Origin: Devosia faecipullorum
GTDB taxonomy: Bacteria > Pseudomonadota > Alphaproteobacteria > Rhizobiales > Devosiaceae
NCBI RefSeq assembly: GCF_015158295.1
Contig: NZ_JACDXV010000005.1
Location: 186,001-250,000 of the forward strand
Direction of reading: 5' to 3'
DNA length: 64,000 bases
Within the stretch, counting starts at the first letter, position 1; every line of letters begins with the position of its first letter. The translations under genes and the position numbers were made by a program. This document shows positions 1 through 10,559 of this stretch, in pieces. The notes under the pieces were generated by a model. It saw nothing but the letters and a program-made list of their open reading frames with translations, was not told where the DNA came from and ran no database searches.

Positions 1-1
1 G

Positions 2-289
2 GGCTTCCGTCCCCTGCATGACCGCGTCGTCGTCCGCCGCGTTGACAGTGAAGAAAAGACCAAAGGCGGGATCATCATCCCCGATACCGCCAAGGAAAAG
101 CCCTCCGAGGGCGTGATCGTTTCCGTGGGCCCCGGCGCCCGCGATGAAAACGGCAAGATCAATGCGCTGGACGTCAAGGCCGGCGATCGCGTGCTGTTCG
201 GCAAGTGGAGCGGCACCGAGGTCAAGCTCAATGGCGAAGACCTGATCATCATGAAGGAAAGCGACATCATGGGCGTGATCGAAGCGTAA
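2..289 (+). CDS. groES: GroES co-chaperonin, 5' end outside window
   Basis: This is the C-terminal 95 codons of the 10-kDa co-chaperonin, which caps the GroEL ring during ATP-driven protein folding in the cytoplasm. The first visible residues, [13 protein letters not shown], are the usual start of a GroES chain, so only a few codons are missing. The mobile loop region ([18 protein letters not shown]) and the C-terminal strand ([16 protein letters not shown]) are intact. The stop lies 59 bases before groEL, and the two form the standard groESL operon. Any CIRCE operator or heat-shock promoter would lie upstream of the window and cannot be seen. Confidence 0.97.
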   Translation, partial: GFRPLHDRVVVRRVDSEEKTKGGIIIPDTAKEKPSEGVIVSVGPGARDENGKINALDVKAGDRVLFGKWSGTEVKLNGEDLIIMKESDIMGVIEA

Positions 290-348
290 TTCGCTTCTCA
301 CTGCACCTGTCGTCCCCCTCAACCACCAGACAATTCAAGGAGCCATAA

Positions 349-1989
<1,641 letters not shown>

Positions 1990-2168
1990 GGCTTACGCCT
2001 TAGGTTCCTTTCGCTCACGGGCCGCACCGTTTTCGGCCCGACGCGCTAAAACCGCGCTGGGCCAAAAACTGGCCCTGCGCGGGCGCGGCAGACGACTGCC
2101 GGGCGGCATTGCCGCCTGAAAGAATTATGGCTTCAAGGATCGTTTCTTCCCAGTCACGATCTTTGTGG

Positions 2169-2199
2169 AAGGCTCCGGTGGAAACACCGGGGCCTTTTT
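2169..2199 (+). terminator. Intrinsic terminator of groESL
   Basis: An 11-bp stem (5' arm ending CCGGTG, GAAA loop, 3' arm CACCGGGGCCT, one G-T wobble) runs directly into a T5 tract. It lies 180 bases after the groEL stop, and no other gene on this strand separates them. Confidence 0.85.
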
Positions 2200-2236
2200 G
2201 GTGTTTGATGAAGGGCCTGATCGCCCCCACCGGCCG

Positions 2237-2484
2237 TCACCCTCGGGCCTGACCCGAGGGGCCTATATTTCATGATGCCCATAAGGCCGGCCACACCAAG
2301 GCCAACGCCATTAGGCGGCTGGTATATCTTGAAGCGTTTGACGAGATCGGAATGGCGATCCAGCGCGAAACCTCGATCAAGCGGTGGTATCGAAGCACTG
2401 ATCGAGCAGAACAATCCAGATTGGTGCGATCTTTGGGATAAGATCGCCAAGTAAAGTCCCCTCGGGTCACGCCCGAGGGTGACG
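2237..2484. repeat. Inverted pair of palindromic repeats around a nuclease relic
   Basis: Two palindromes of the form CCCTCGGGNNTGACCCGAGGG lie at about 2237-2263 and 2456-2484. The second is the reverse complement of the first with only a couple of differences, and each is itself self-complementary. Between them is the remnant of a GIY-YIG nuclease gene. The rest of the 536-base gap between groEL and the permease gene holds the groEL terminator and nothing else I recognise. Confidence 0.7.
2271..2454 (+). pseudogene. GIY-YIG endonuclease relic (C-terminal half, frameshifted)
   Basis: The frame starting at 2271 reads KAGHTKANAIRRLVYLEAF and then GMAIQRETSIKRW. This corresponds to the core and second half of small single-domain GIY-YIG nucleases (YhbQ/UPF0213-like). 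After the RW the family continuation, LIEQNNPDWCDLWDKIAK, is found in the frame of 2272-2454. A single frameshift near 2385 therefore breaks the gene, and the N-terminal GIY...YIG motif itself is missing. Family identity rests on remembered consensus. The relic lies exactly between two inverted palindromes, which suggests they moved together. Confidence 0.65.
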
Positions 2485-2525
2485 ACCGGTGGTCGTAGAA
2501 TTGCCAACCAGCACCCGACGAATAG

Positions 2526-3278
2526 TCAGCTGTTGAAGAAGATCAGCCTGATCGCCATGGCAATCGACACCACCACCACCAGCGGCCTGATGACCTTGGC
2601 GCCGTAGCGAATGCCGGTGCGGGCGCCGAGATAGCCGCCGATAAGCTGGCCGATGGCCATGAATATGGCTACCGGCCAGACGACATGGCCACCCGGAATA
2701 AAAACAACTAGGGCGGCAAGGTTGGAGACGAAGTTGAGCGCCTTGGTATTGCCGGTGGCGCGGGTGAGCCCCAGCCCGAACAGCACGACGAAACCAACGG
2801 TGAAGAAAGCGCCGGTGCCGGGGCCGAAAATGCCGTCGTAAAAGCCGATGGCAAAGCCCATGGCCGGCACGAAGAGCCGGAAGGGCAGGCGCGCGGCCTT
2901 GTCGGCATCGGAGAGCTTGGGGGCGAAGAGGAAATAGAGCGCAATGGCGATCAGCGCCACCGGCACGGCGATATTGAGCAGCGACACGTCGATGCGGCTG
3001 ACAATGAAGGCGCCGAGCGAGGAGCCGGCAAAGGTCAGCGCGATGGCGGGGATCAGCTCGCGCAGGGCAACGAAACCGCGCCGCCAATAGGTCAGGACCG
3101 CCATGCCGGTGCCGACCATGGATTGCATCTTGTTGGTCGCGAGGGCCGCAACCGGGGGCAGGCCCGCGGACAGCAGCGCCGGCACGGTGATCATGCCTCC
3201 GCCCCCGGCAATGGCATCGACAAACCCGGCTAGCATGCCGACGGCCATCAGGGCGAGAAGAATAAGGGGATCGAGCAA
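2526..3278 (-). CDS. TSUP-family (TauE/SafE, YfcA-like) membrane permease
   Basis: A 250-residue polytopic inner-membrane protein with about eight hydrophobic segments arranged as two repeats. The N-terminal repeat carries the family signature GFVDAIAGGGGMITVPALL followed by ALATNKMQSMVGT, and the second repeat carries YDGIFGPGTGAFFTVGFV. TSUP proteins move small sulfur-containing or organic anions, often as exporters; the substrate here cannot be predicted. It is the last gene of the leftward block after hisG and a small membrane protein. Expression with hisG is possible but not shown, because about 120 bases separate it from the small protein. Confidence 0.88.
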   Translation of the reverse strand: MLDPLILLALMAVGMLAGFVDAIAGGGGMITVPALLSAGLPPVAALATNKMQSMVGTGMAVLTYWRRGFVALRELIPAIALTFAGSSLGAFIVSRIDVSLLNIAVPVALIAIALYFLFAPKLSDADKAARLPFRLFVPAMGFAIGFYDGIFGPGTGAFFTVGFVVLFGLGLTRATGNTKALNFVSNLAALVVFIPGGHVVWPVAIFMAIGQLIGGYLGARTGIRYGAKVIRPLVVVVSIAMAIRLIFFNS

Positions 3279-3402
3279 TCAGGCCTCGGTTTTTTCGCGC
3301 TCGGCGGAGACGGTGTTCATGCGGCGCTTCTCATAGTGGGGCAAGCAGGGCGCATGTCTTGTGCCGTGATTTCGGGGCATTGGGCAATGCCGTTGCGCTG
3401 GC

Positions 3403-3588
3403 TCAGGCAGCGCCACCGTTGTCGCCAGGAGGTGAAGCGGGCCGATCCACGCCGGTCGGCACTCCGTCCATGACCGGGGCGGCATCCTCGGCTCGTCCAG
3501 CCTTAGGCCTTGCAATGCCGGCATAGAGGATGGCGCCGGCGCCGAGCAGGGTGAGGAGACCGGCAAAGGCGAGTTCCAGTTCGCTCAT
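3403..3588 (-). CDS. Small single-span membrane protein coupled to hisG
   Basis: This is a 61-residue protein starting MSELELAFAGLL, with one hydrophobic segment (about residues 6-23) and a polar, proline-rich tail. Its ATG overlaps the hisG stop as ATGA (3585-3588), which argues strongly for translational coupling and that it is a real gene. A longer frame reaching 3639 exists, but it would overlap hisG by more than 50 bases. I do not recognise a family. An N-terminal anchor with a short disordered cytoplasmic tail is all that can be said. Confidence 0.6.
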   Translation of the reverse strand: MSELELAFAGLLTLLGAGAILYAGIARPKAGRAEDAAPVMDGVPTGVDRPASPPGDNGGAA

Positions 3589-4283
3589 GGCAGACGGGCC
3601 AGCAAGGCATCGAGCATGGCCTGGCGCTCCGGCGACCAATCGGCAGTTTTCGAGACGATGAGATTGGCCTCGCTTTGCAGCATCACCCCGTCATCGAGCA
3701 CCCGCAGGCCATTGGCAGCGAGGGTCGAGCCGGTGGAGGTGATGTCCACCACGATGTCGGCGACGCCGGAGGCCGGCGCGGCTTCAGTGGCCCCGAGGCT
3801 TTCCACAATCCGGTACTCGGCGATGCCGGCACGGGCGAAATGCTGGCGGGTAATGGTGACATATTTGGTGGCGATGCGCAGCCAGCGGCCATGGCGGACG
3901 CGGAAATCGGACGCTACATCGGCCAGATCGTGCATATGGGTGACGTCGATCCAGGCTTCGGGCACGGCAACCACGACATCAGCCTGGCCAAAACCGAGAT
4001 TGCGGGCGAAATCGACGGCGGCGGGACCGGCCTCGCTGGTCTCGTGAATGAGGTCGCGACCAGTGACGCCCAGATCGATATTGCCGCGAATAAGCTCGCG
4101 GGCGATTTCGGAGGCGGGATAGAACCGCACCGTAATATCGGGCACGCCTTCGACCGCGCCGAGATAGGAGCGCGCGCCGCCCGGACGGGTAATGGTCAGG
4201 CCACGCTGGGCAAACCAGTCGCGCGTCAGCTCTTCAAGGCGGCCCTTGGACGGAACGGCGAGGGTGATGGTCATTTGGGCCAC
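3585..4283 (-). CDS. hisG: ATP phosphoribosyltransferase, short catalytic form
   Basis: HisG catalyses the first step of histidine synthesis, joining ATP and PRPP to give phosphoribosyl-ATP. At 232 residues this is the short form (HisG-S), which lacks the C-terminal allosteric domain and needs HisZ as regulatory partner; hisZ is the gene directly upstream. Diagnostic segments include LAVPSKGRLEE at the N terminus and the PRPP loop VDITSTGSTLAANGL. The hisZ and hisG frames overlap by 13 bases, so they are co-translated. Feedback inhibition by histidine through HisZ is expected from the family. Confidence 0.95.
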   Translation of the reverse strand: MAQMTITLAVPSKGRLEELTRDWFAQRGLTITRPGGARSYLGAVEGVPDITVRFYPASEIARELIRGNIDLGVTGRDLIHETSEAGPAAVDFARNLGFGQADVVVAVPEAWIDVTHMHDLADVASDFRVRHGRWLRIATKYVTITRQHFARAGIAEYRIVESLGATEAAPASGVADIVVDITSTGSTLAANGLRVLDDGVMLQSEANLIVSKTADWSPERQAMLDALLARLP

Positions 4284-5335
4284 TCCGCTTCGAGGCGATC
4301 GACCCAGAGGGCGCAGCCGGAGGCGGCGATGGGGGCCTTGGCACCTAGTCGCTCCAGCAGGCGGTCATATTGGCCGCCCGAGACCAGGATCGTGCCGCCC
4401 TGCCCGCGCATTTCGAAGACGATGCCGGTATAATAATCGAGGCGCGGCGAGAAGCTGGCGTCGAAGCTGACGCGGGCCTCGCCCAGACCGTCGAGATGAC
4501 GGCGAATGGCGCGGATCGGCGCGCCAAGGAACAGGCGATTGCGCTCGCCGAGGTCTTCGATCTGGCGCAAAGCAGCAAGCGCATCTCCCTTGATGGCCAG
4601 ATATTCGCGCAAGAGGCGCAGCGTCGCGGCGGGCACCTGCGCGGCGTCCAGCGCCTGCTGTTCGAGGAAGCGGTCGGCGATCTCGGCGGGCGAGCGGCCA
4701 TCCGAAAGGCTAAGACCCGCAGACACCATGCGCGCAGTGATGTCCTCGACCAAATCGTCGCGACCGGGCTGTTCGCGTCGCGGCAGGTCGGGGGCCTGTT
4801 CCAGCCGGCTCAACAGGCGATCCATGGCCTCGGGATGGCCGAAACGGTGGCGGATGCGGCTGCGCCAGGCATCGGGCATGTCGGCCTGCGCCAACAAGGC
4901 CTCGAACAGGCCCACGCCCCCGAGGTGAACCTGGGGAACGATGCCATAGAGCGAGAGCGCCGCGCGGGCGAAGGTCAGCACCTGATCGAGCGCGATATCG
5001 CCATCGGGCTGGGCCAGAAGCTCGATCCCGGCCTGGTCGAATTCGGCGGGGCCGGTCTCGCGCTGGCGGAAAATGGGGCCGAGATAGGAAAAGGCCGCCG
5101 GCTCTCCCGCCCCCTGCGCGATGTAATCGGTGACGATGGGCAGGGTGAAATCGGGGCGCAGGCAATATTCGGCGCCGGTGACATCGCTGGTCAGCAGCAG
5201 GCGGCGGCCGAATTCCTCGCCCGCCAGGTCGAAATAGGAATCGGCCTTGAGCAGCAGCGGCGGGGTGGCGCGGCAGCCGCCCTGCGCTTCAACAAGGGAT
5301 TCAAGCCGGGCGCGACGGTATGCGGGATTGGTCAT
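4271..5335 (-). CDS. hisZ: ATP phosphoribosyltransferase regulatory subunit
   Basis: HisZ is a paralogue of the histidyl-tRNA synthetase catalytic domain that has lost aminoacylation and serves as the histidine-sensing subunit of HisG-S. The 354-residue product shows the class II fold landmarks LRPDFTLPIVTDYIA, YLGPIFRQRETGPAEFDQAGIE and LDYYTGIVFEMRG. I start it at MTNPAYRRARLES (5335). The frame could be extended to 5389, but those codons translate a palindromic repeat (DPGLRRDD) and are unlikely to be coding. It lies between hisS and hisG. A pair of repeats separates it from hisS, so the two may be differentially expressed. Confidence 0.94.
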   Translation of the reverse strand: MTNPAYRRARLESLVEAQGGCRATPPLLLKADSYFDLAGEEFGRRLLLTSDVTGAEYCLRPDFTLPIVTDYIAQGAGEPAAFSYLGPIFRQRETGPAEFDQAGIELLAQPDGDIALDQVLTFARAALSLYGIVPQVHLGGVGLFEALLAQADMPDAWRSRIRHRFGHPEAMDRLLSRLEQAPDLPRREQPGRDDLVEDITARMVSAGLSLSDGRSPAEIADRFLEQQALDAAQVPAATLRLLREYLAIKGDALAALRQIEDLGERNRLFLGAPIRAIRRHLDGLGEARVSFDASFSPRLDYYTGIVFEMRGQGGTILVSGGQYDRLLERLGAKAPIAASGCALWVDRLEAEWPK

Positions 5336-5362
5336 GGCAGCATGGCCTCCAACAAACTCGGC

Positions 5363-5448
5363 GTCATCCCGGCGAAGGCCGGGATCCATCTTGAGATTTC
5401 GCTCAATTGCATCATCTCATGATGGGCCCCGGCCTTCGCCGGGGTGAC
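5363..5448. repeat. Inverted pair of palindromic repeats between hisS and hisZ
   Basis: Two copies of a palindromic unit face each other at 5363-5389 (GTCATCCCGGCGAAGGCCGG followed by GATCCAT) and 5422-5448 (reverse complement, ending TTCGCCGGGGTGAC). Each can fold alone, and the pair can form one long stem with a 32-base loop. The same arrangement occurs near 33258 and 40332. They resemble REP/BIME-type elements common in Hyphomicrobiales. Confidence 0.85.
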
Positions 5449-5480
5449 ATCGGTTTTGTGACCACTGCGGCGCATGAACC

Positions 5481-7007
5481 TTAACCCTGCTCGCTCAGCA
5501 ATTTCTGCACCGCCGCAACCAGGTCTTCGCGCCTGATCTCGAACTGGCCGGGGCGCGCAGCCTTCCATTCGGCATTGTCGGTGATGGCCTGGGCCGCCTG
5601 CTTGCCGGCGATCAGGTCTTTCACCTGCAGGATGCCCTGCTCGCGCTCCTGGCTGCCCTCGATGATGACGATGGGCGAATTGCGCTTGTCGGCATAGGCG
5701 ACCTGCTTGCCGAAATTCTTGGTATTGCCAAGGAACATTTCGGCGCGGATGCCGGCCTGGCGCAATTGCGAGACCATAGCCTGGTAGCTGGCGGTCTGAT
5801 CCTTGTCCATGACGAGGACCACGACCGGACCGGCAGGCTCGGTGGCGCCGAGATTGCCGGTGAGTTTCAGCGCATTGGCAAGGCGGGAGACGCCTATGGA
5901 AAAGCCGGTCGCCGGCACCGGCTCGCGGCGGAAACGGGAGACGAGGCCGTCATAGCGACCACCGCCGCCGACCGAGCCGAACACTACGTCCTGGCCCTTT
6001 TCGTTCTGCACCTTGAAGGTCAGTTCGATCTCGAAGACCGGGCCGGTATAATATTCGAGGCCGCGCACCACGGAGGGGTCGATCTTTATGCGGTCGGGAC
6101 CGTAGCCGCTAGAAAGGAACAGGCTTCTCATTCGACTGAGTTCAGCGATTCCTTCGGTGAAGGACGGGCTCACTCTGTTGATGTAGTCATTGACTGGGTA
6201 GTGGGCGTTCGGCATCAGCGCCATAGCGCCTTCAAAGGTTCCGATCCTTTGGGCCGCTAGTTCACCCGCTATGCTGGAATGCAAAACCCCAAGGACGAAA
6301 TCGACCTGTTCCGAGTCTAGACCTGCACCGTCTGTAAAGTCGCCACTGTCATCTCTTCGGCCCGCACCCAAAAGAAGTCTTACACCCTCTGCCCCCAAGC
6401 GGTCCAACTTGTCGATCGCGCGCATCACAACTAGGCGACGAGTAGAATCGTTTGCCAGTCCAATAGCGTCCAGTACGCCGTCCAGAACCTTGCGGTTATT
6501 GACGCGGACCACATATTGGCCGGCCAGCCCCAGCGCATCCATGACATCGGCCATCATCATGCACATTTCGGCATCGGCTTCGGGCCCGCCGGCGCCGACC
6601 GTATCGGCGTCGAATTGCATGAACTGGCGGAAGCGGCCGGGGCCGGGCTTTTCGTTGCGGAACACATAGCCCTGCCGATAGGAGCGATAGGGCTTTGGCA
6701 GGGTTTCGAAGTTTTCGGCGAAGTAGCGGGCGAGCGGCGCCGTCAGATCGTAGCGCAGGCTCATCCATTGCTCGTCGTCGTCCTGCAGCGAGAACACGCC
6801 GGCATTGGGCCGGTCGGTATCGGGCAGGAACTTGCCGAGCGTTTCGGTATATTCAAACAGCGGAGTTTCGACCGGGTCGAAACCATAGCGCTCATAGACT
6901 TTCCTGATCTTGTCGATCATGGCGCCAATGGCGGCGATTTCGCCGGGCGTACGGTCTTCGAAGCCGCGCGGCAGGCGGGGCGTGATGAGCTTGGTCTTTT
7001 CGGACAT
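5481..7007 (-). CDS. hisS: Histidyl-tRNA synthetase, alphaproteobacterial type
   Basis: HisS charges tRNA-His. The 508-residue class II enzyme has motif 2 as [20 protein letters not shown], the histidine-binding segment [12 protein letters not shown], and a C-terminal anticodon domain ([10 protein letters not shown] onward). Motif 2 and the LEYYTG segment differ from the Escherichia coli sequence in ways typical of alphaproteobacterial HisRS, which recognises a tRNA-His without G-1; that tRNA is at 18413-18489. The stretch at about 6106-6484 (residues about 175-300, the insertion domain) uses AGA, CTA, AGT and ACA codons absent elsewhere in the gene, suggesting intragenic recombination. The reading frame stays intact throughout. 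Confidence 0.95.
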   Translation of the reverse strand: MSEKTKLITPRLPRGFEDRTPGEIAAIGAMIDKIRKVYERYGFDPVETPLFEYTETLGKFLPDTDRPNAGVFSLQDDDEQWMSLRYDLTAPLARYFAENFETLPKPYRSYRQGYVFRNEKPGPGRFRQFMQFDADTVGAGGPEADAEMCMMMADVMDALGLAGQYVVRVNNRKVLDGVLDAIGLANDSTRRLVVMRAIDKLDRLGAEGVRLLLGAGRRDDSGDFTDGAGLDSEQVDFVLGVLHSSIAGELAAQRIGTFEGAMALMPNAHYPVNDYINRVSPSFTEGIAELSRMRSLFLSSGYGPDRIKIDPSVVRGLEYYTGPVFEIELTFKVQNEKGQDVVFGSVGGGGRYDGLVSRFRREPVPATGFSIGVSRLANALKLTGNLGATEPAGPVVVLVMDKDQTASYQAMVSQLRQAGIRAEMFLGNTKNFGKQVAYADKRNSPIVIIEGSQEREQGILQVKDLIAGKQAAQAITDNAEWKAARPGQFEIRREDLVAAVQKLLSEQG

Positions 7008-7116
7008 GTGCGAACCTAGCGGAAAGTCGAGCCGTTCCTAGACGATTGGCCCAATCGAGACAACTGCACTTGGGGGGTGAGATGGCGGCCGGGGGGTGCC
7101 CGGCCGCCTTTGATTT

Positions 7117-7377
7117 TCAATATGGTCTCCAATTGGGCGGATGCAGCCGGAATGTGTCGAGGCCGATGCCAAGACAATCGCGGCGGTCTGCCGGCGGCAG
7201 GCCGAGATCGGCCCGCAGATGGTCGGGCACATCCGAATAATGGGACGGGCGCTGCGCCCACCAGGCGCCCAACGCTTCGCCCAGGACGGAAGTGATACCG
7301 CGCTGGCGCACAGCGTCGGCAACGGAATATTCGAGACGCAGAGCGAGACTGCGTCCTTCGAGCACGTTCGAAGACAT
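7117..7377 (-). CDS. Small hypothetical protein, 86 aa
   Basis: An 86-residue protein beginning MSSNVLEGRSLALRLEYSV and ending near NWRPY. The middle reads GAWWAQRPSHYSDVPDHLRADLGLP, in which the DVPDHLRADLGL segment is reminiscent of DUF1127-like small proteins (LxDIGL at the end of a short helix). The match is too weak to name. There is no signal peptide or membrane segment. It lies between hisS and the divergent transpeptidase gene on the hisS strand, with 109 bases to the hisS start, so it may share the hisS promoter. Codon use fits the genome, which favours it being real. Confidence 0.5.
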   Translation of the reverse strand: MSSNVLEGRSLALRLEYSVADAVRQRGITSVLGEALGAWWAQRPSHYSDVPDHLRADLGLPPADRRDCLGIGLDTFRLHPPNWRPY

Positions 7378-7850
7378 TTATCGTTCCGACGGACATTCAG
7401 CCGCCGGCCTCTGATGATGATGAAAGCGAAAGGCGCAATCCGGACGCAGAACGGGCCGGAATCAGCGATTCACGATTTTTGGTAGAAAGTTCGCCGGGCC
7501 CGGACGGGCCGAAAGCTCATCGACGGATCGGGCCTATGCGCGACCGAAATGATGGCAAAGTGACTCCGAGCGGCGGGTCGATACAAAATTCATTGAGACG
7601 CCTCCCTCGGATGGCATTGCGAACGTCGAATTGGTTAGCTCACGCCTTCGCGAGCCGCAAGACGTGGTGCGGCAGCGTGTCGCAAGTCGCGTCGGACTGT
7701 TGTGCCAAGGCAACAGGGTCAACAGGCATGGCGGGCCTCGGAAAGCCTTTTGTTAACCGCGTCCATGCAGGCGACATTAACCACGCGGCTTGACCTCTCT
7801 TTTGCGCTTGGGCGGCACAATGGGGCCAAAGCATTTTGGGAATGCAGGCC
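7378..7850. other. Divergent intergenic region without recognised genes
   Basis: About 470 bases separate the leftward 86-aa gene from the rightward transpeptidase gene. Several overlapping frames exist on both strands, but none has a convincing start, codon pattern or family. Promoters for both flanking genes must lie here; I could not identify a clear -35/-10 pair. Confidence 0.4.
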
Positions 7851-8477
7851 ATGACCTTTCGCCTCTCGGGACCGTTCGCCACCGCTGTGCTGGCCATCTC
7901 GACCCTGTTGATCGCCGCGCCGGTTCAGGCCGACAGCTTCCGGCCGGGATGGCGCTTCGCGCCGCCGCCCGGCATCATCGTAACCAGTTCCAAGCCGAGG
8001 CACGCGCTGGCGCTACAGGGCAATGCCCATGTCTCGCCGATCTATCTCCGGCAAGTGGTCCCCTACTCCACCGGCGAAGCGCGCGGCACGATCGTGGTCG
8101 ATAGCAGTGCGCATTTCCTCTATCTGGTGCTGGGGGACGGCAAGGCGTTGCGCTATGGCATCGGCGTTGCGCGCAGCGGTTTCGAATGGCGCGGCACGCA
8201 CCGGGTCACGCGCAAGGCCGAATGGCCGGGCTGGACGCCCCCGGCCGAGATGCGCCAGCGCCAGCCGGGCCTGCCGGCCCATATGGAGGGTGGCCCCAAC
8301 AATCCGCTGGGCGCCAGGGCGCTCTATCTTGGCTCCACGCTTTATCGCATTCACGGCACCAACGAGCCCTGGTCGATTGGCCAGAACGTCTCCTCAGGCT
8401 GCATTCGCATGACCAATGAGGATGTGATCGACCTTTACGGGCGCGTGCCGGTCAATACCCGCGTGGTTGTAATCTAA
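7851..8477 (+). CDS. Secreted L,D-transpeptidase (YkuD domain)
   Basis: This periplasmic enzyme makes 3-3 peptidoglycan cross-links or attaches proteins to the wall by acting on tetrapeptide stems. Residues 1-27 form a signal peptide (hydrophobic core TAVLAISTLLIAA, cleavage near VQA-D). The YkuD domain starts around residue 79 (GTIVVDSSAHFLYLV). The catalytic motif is complete: His168 in IHGTNEPW and Cys184 in SSGCIRM with Arg186. I chose the ATG at 7851, which is preceded by GGGA at a good distance, over TTG at 7836 or ATG at 7842. It stands alone, 33 bases before the next gene, and may be co-transcribed with it. Confidence 0.92.
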   Translation: MTFRLSGPFATAVLAISTLLIAAPVQADSFRPGWRFAPPPGIIVTSSKPRHALALQGNAHVSPIYLRQVVPYSTGEARGTIVVDSSAHFLYLVLGDGKALRYGIGVARSGFEWRGTHRVTRKAEWPGWTPPAEMRQRQPGLPAHMEGGPNNPLGARALYLGSTLYRIHGTNEPWSIGQNVSSGCIRMTNEDVIDLYGRVPVNTRVVVI

Positions 8478-8510
8478 GGACCGGAACGGGTCGAAGACGG
8501 GGACAGGGCG

Positions 8511-10559
8511 ATGTCTGGATTTCTGCGGCTGGCCGGCCGTTTCGGCCGGGACGAAAGCGGTGTTTTCGCCGTCATATTCGGCATCATGGCAATCGTCCTG
8601 GTGGCGCTGGGCGGCGCAGTGGTGGATTATGTGACGCTGGAGCAGACCCGCTCGCGCGCCCAGACCGCGCTGGACGCCGCCGCACTCGCCTTGCAACCGG
8701 AGATCTTCAAGGCTGGCTATAGCGACGAGAATGTGCGCCAGCTTGCCGAAGCGCTGATGATCGAGCGCATCGGCGATGACCGCATCACCGCCAGTGTCGA
8801 ACAGGTTACCCGCTCCATCGACGACGGATCGCTCTATCTACGGGCGCAGGTCTCCATGCCCACCATCTTTGTGGCGCTGGTGGGGGTGACGTCGCTGGGC
8901 GCGCGCGTGGAATCGGAAGCCATGCGCAAGAAGCTGGCACTGGAAGTGGTGATGGTGCTGGACAATTCCGGCTCCATGGCCAATTCCGGTCGCATGCAGG
9001 CGCTGCTGGATGCCGCCAAATGCGCAGCCTATATCCTGATGTATGACGCGGTGGTCGACGTCCCGCGGGCTGGCGATCCAAGCAAAAGCGACACCTGCGT
9101 ACCCGCGAACGGAGCCGAACTGGTGGACAATGTGCGGGTCGCTCTGGTTCCCTTCACCATGTTCGTCAATGTCGGCTCCGGCAATGCCAATGCGTCCTGG
9201 ATCGATCGCACCGGCGCATCTTCCATCCATTTCGACAATTTCGACAATGACGACGACGAGGACCGGTTGGTGCTCAGCATGAACGCGCCGGCCTATTCCT
9301 TCCCGACCCGCCAAACCCTGTTCGCGGCAACCGGAGAACCCTGGCGCGGTTGCGTCGAGGCGCGGCCCCATAGCAAGTCGGGCACGACGGCAACCGAATA
9401 TCTGGACACCGACGACACCCCCGCTATCGGCGGCGACACCTTGTTCGTGCCGATGTTCTCGCCGGACAGTCCCTCAGGCAATAATTTCATCGCCAATGAC
9501 AGTCCGGCAGTTTGCGACCGACCCGCAGTGGGGGCGACGCGCTGCAATATCGTCGAGCAGCGAACACGGCGAAACACCAGTTCGAGCTGGGGCTCGGCGA
9601 CCTTTAGATCGGGCACGCCCGCCAGCAATTCGCCCGTCAACTTTGTGAGCAACGCGCTCTATCCAAACGCATTTTACGGCCGGGTGCCGGATAGCTGTTC
9701 GTGCCGCATCACGCCGACCTACACCACGGACTGGACGAACGAATCCAATACGCAGCAAAGGCGTGAGGGCTATTGCAACACCTACATTCCAACCGGCCTG
9801 TCGGCCCGCGAACTCCAGGAGCGGGTCTGCAAATATTATGGCGGCAACATTTCCTCGAGTTTCTCGCTGGGCCCCAATTCGCAATGCACACGCACGGCCA
9901 TTCTGCCGCTGACGAACAATGTCACTCAGATTATCAATGCCATCGGCGCGATGACGGCAGAGGGCGGCACCAATATTCACGAGGGCGCTGCATGGGGCTA
10001 CCGTGTCCTGTCTCCCGGCGAACCCTTTTCGCAAGGTGCCGCCTATAATCCGGACGTCAACAAGGTCATGATCATCATGACGGACGGCGCCAATACGGCC
10101 TATGCCGATTCGGGGATGAACGGTTCCTCGTACAATTCGGCCTATGGATTCCCGTACAATTCAATGAACAACAAGGCGGCGTCCACCAGCGGCGGCACGA
10201 TCGAGCGCCTGGGCAAGCTGCAATCGCCGTCCAATACCGGAGCCGCCGGCGCCTCCGACGTAAGCCTGGAAACCGAGATGAACGCACGTACTTTGCAGGT
10301 CTGCGCCAATGCAAAGGCCAACAAGCATGTCGGTGGACAGGACTTGCCCGGTATCGACATCTACACGATCGGGCTTTCAACGCATATTCCAGCGGATAAT
10401 TCAGCACAGGCGGCACTGGACGTCGTGGCCAATCAGAACATGCTCACCAATTGCGCATCCTCTCCGGCGCGCGCCCGATTTGCCGCAACAGCCAGCGAAC
10501 TCAAGGACGTGTTCACTTCCATCGCCAATGAACTGACCGCGCTGCGGCTGGCACGATGA
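8511..10559 (+). CDS. TadG/TadE-like pilus-associated protein with vWA domain
   Basis: A 682-residue protein with the Flp/Tad pseudopilin-like start (RDESGVFAVIFGIMAIVLVA, transmembrane at about 18-40), as in TadE, TadF and TadG. A von Willebrand factor A domain begins near residue 143 with an intact metal site VVMVLDNSGSM (Asp151, Ser153, Ser155) and later VMIIMTDGAN. The inserted central region is rich in Ser, Asn, Thr and Cys, as expected for an extracytoplasmic, disulfide-bearing part. TadG proteins are thought to help pilus assembly or adhesion at the envelope. No other tad gene is in the window, so it may be an orphan. An insertion-sequence relic abuts its stop codon. Confidence 0.85.
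   Translation: MSGFLRLAGRFGRDESGVFAVIFGIMAIVLVALGGAVVDYVTLEQTRSRAQTALDAAALALQPEIFKAGYSDENVRQLAEALMIERIGDDRITASVEQVTRSIDDGSLYLRAQVSMPTIFVALVGVTSLGARVESEAMRKKLALEVVMVLDNSGSMANSGRMQALLDAAKCAAYILMYDAVVDVPRAGDPSKSDTCVPANGAELVDNVRVALVPFTMFVNVGSGNANASWIDRTGASSIHFDNFDNDDDEDRLVLSMNAPAYSFPTRQTLFAATGEPWRGCVEARPHSKSGTTATEYLDTDDTPAIGGDTLFVPMFSPDSPSGNNFIANDSPAVCDRPAVGATRCNIVEQRTRRNTSSSWGSATFRSGTPASNSPVNFVSNALYPNAFYGRVPDSCSCRITPTYTTDWTNESNTQQRREGYCNTYIPTGLSARELQERVCKYYGGNISSSFSLGPNSQCTRTAILPLTNNVTQIINAIGAMTAEGGTNIHEGAAWGYRVLSPGEPFSQGAAYNPDVNKVMIIMTDGANTAYADSGMNGSSYNSAYGFPYNSMNNKAASTSGGTIERLGKLQSPSNTGAAGASDVSLETEMNARTLQVCANAKANKHVGGQDLPGIDIYTIGLSTHIPADNSAQAALDVVANQNMLTNCASSPARARFAATASELKDVFTSIANELTALRLAR

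Noticed and set aside
4271..5389. Longer hisZ start at 5389
   Set aside because: The extra codons translate the palindromic repeat; MTNPAYRRARLES is the natural start.
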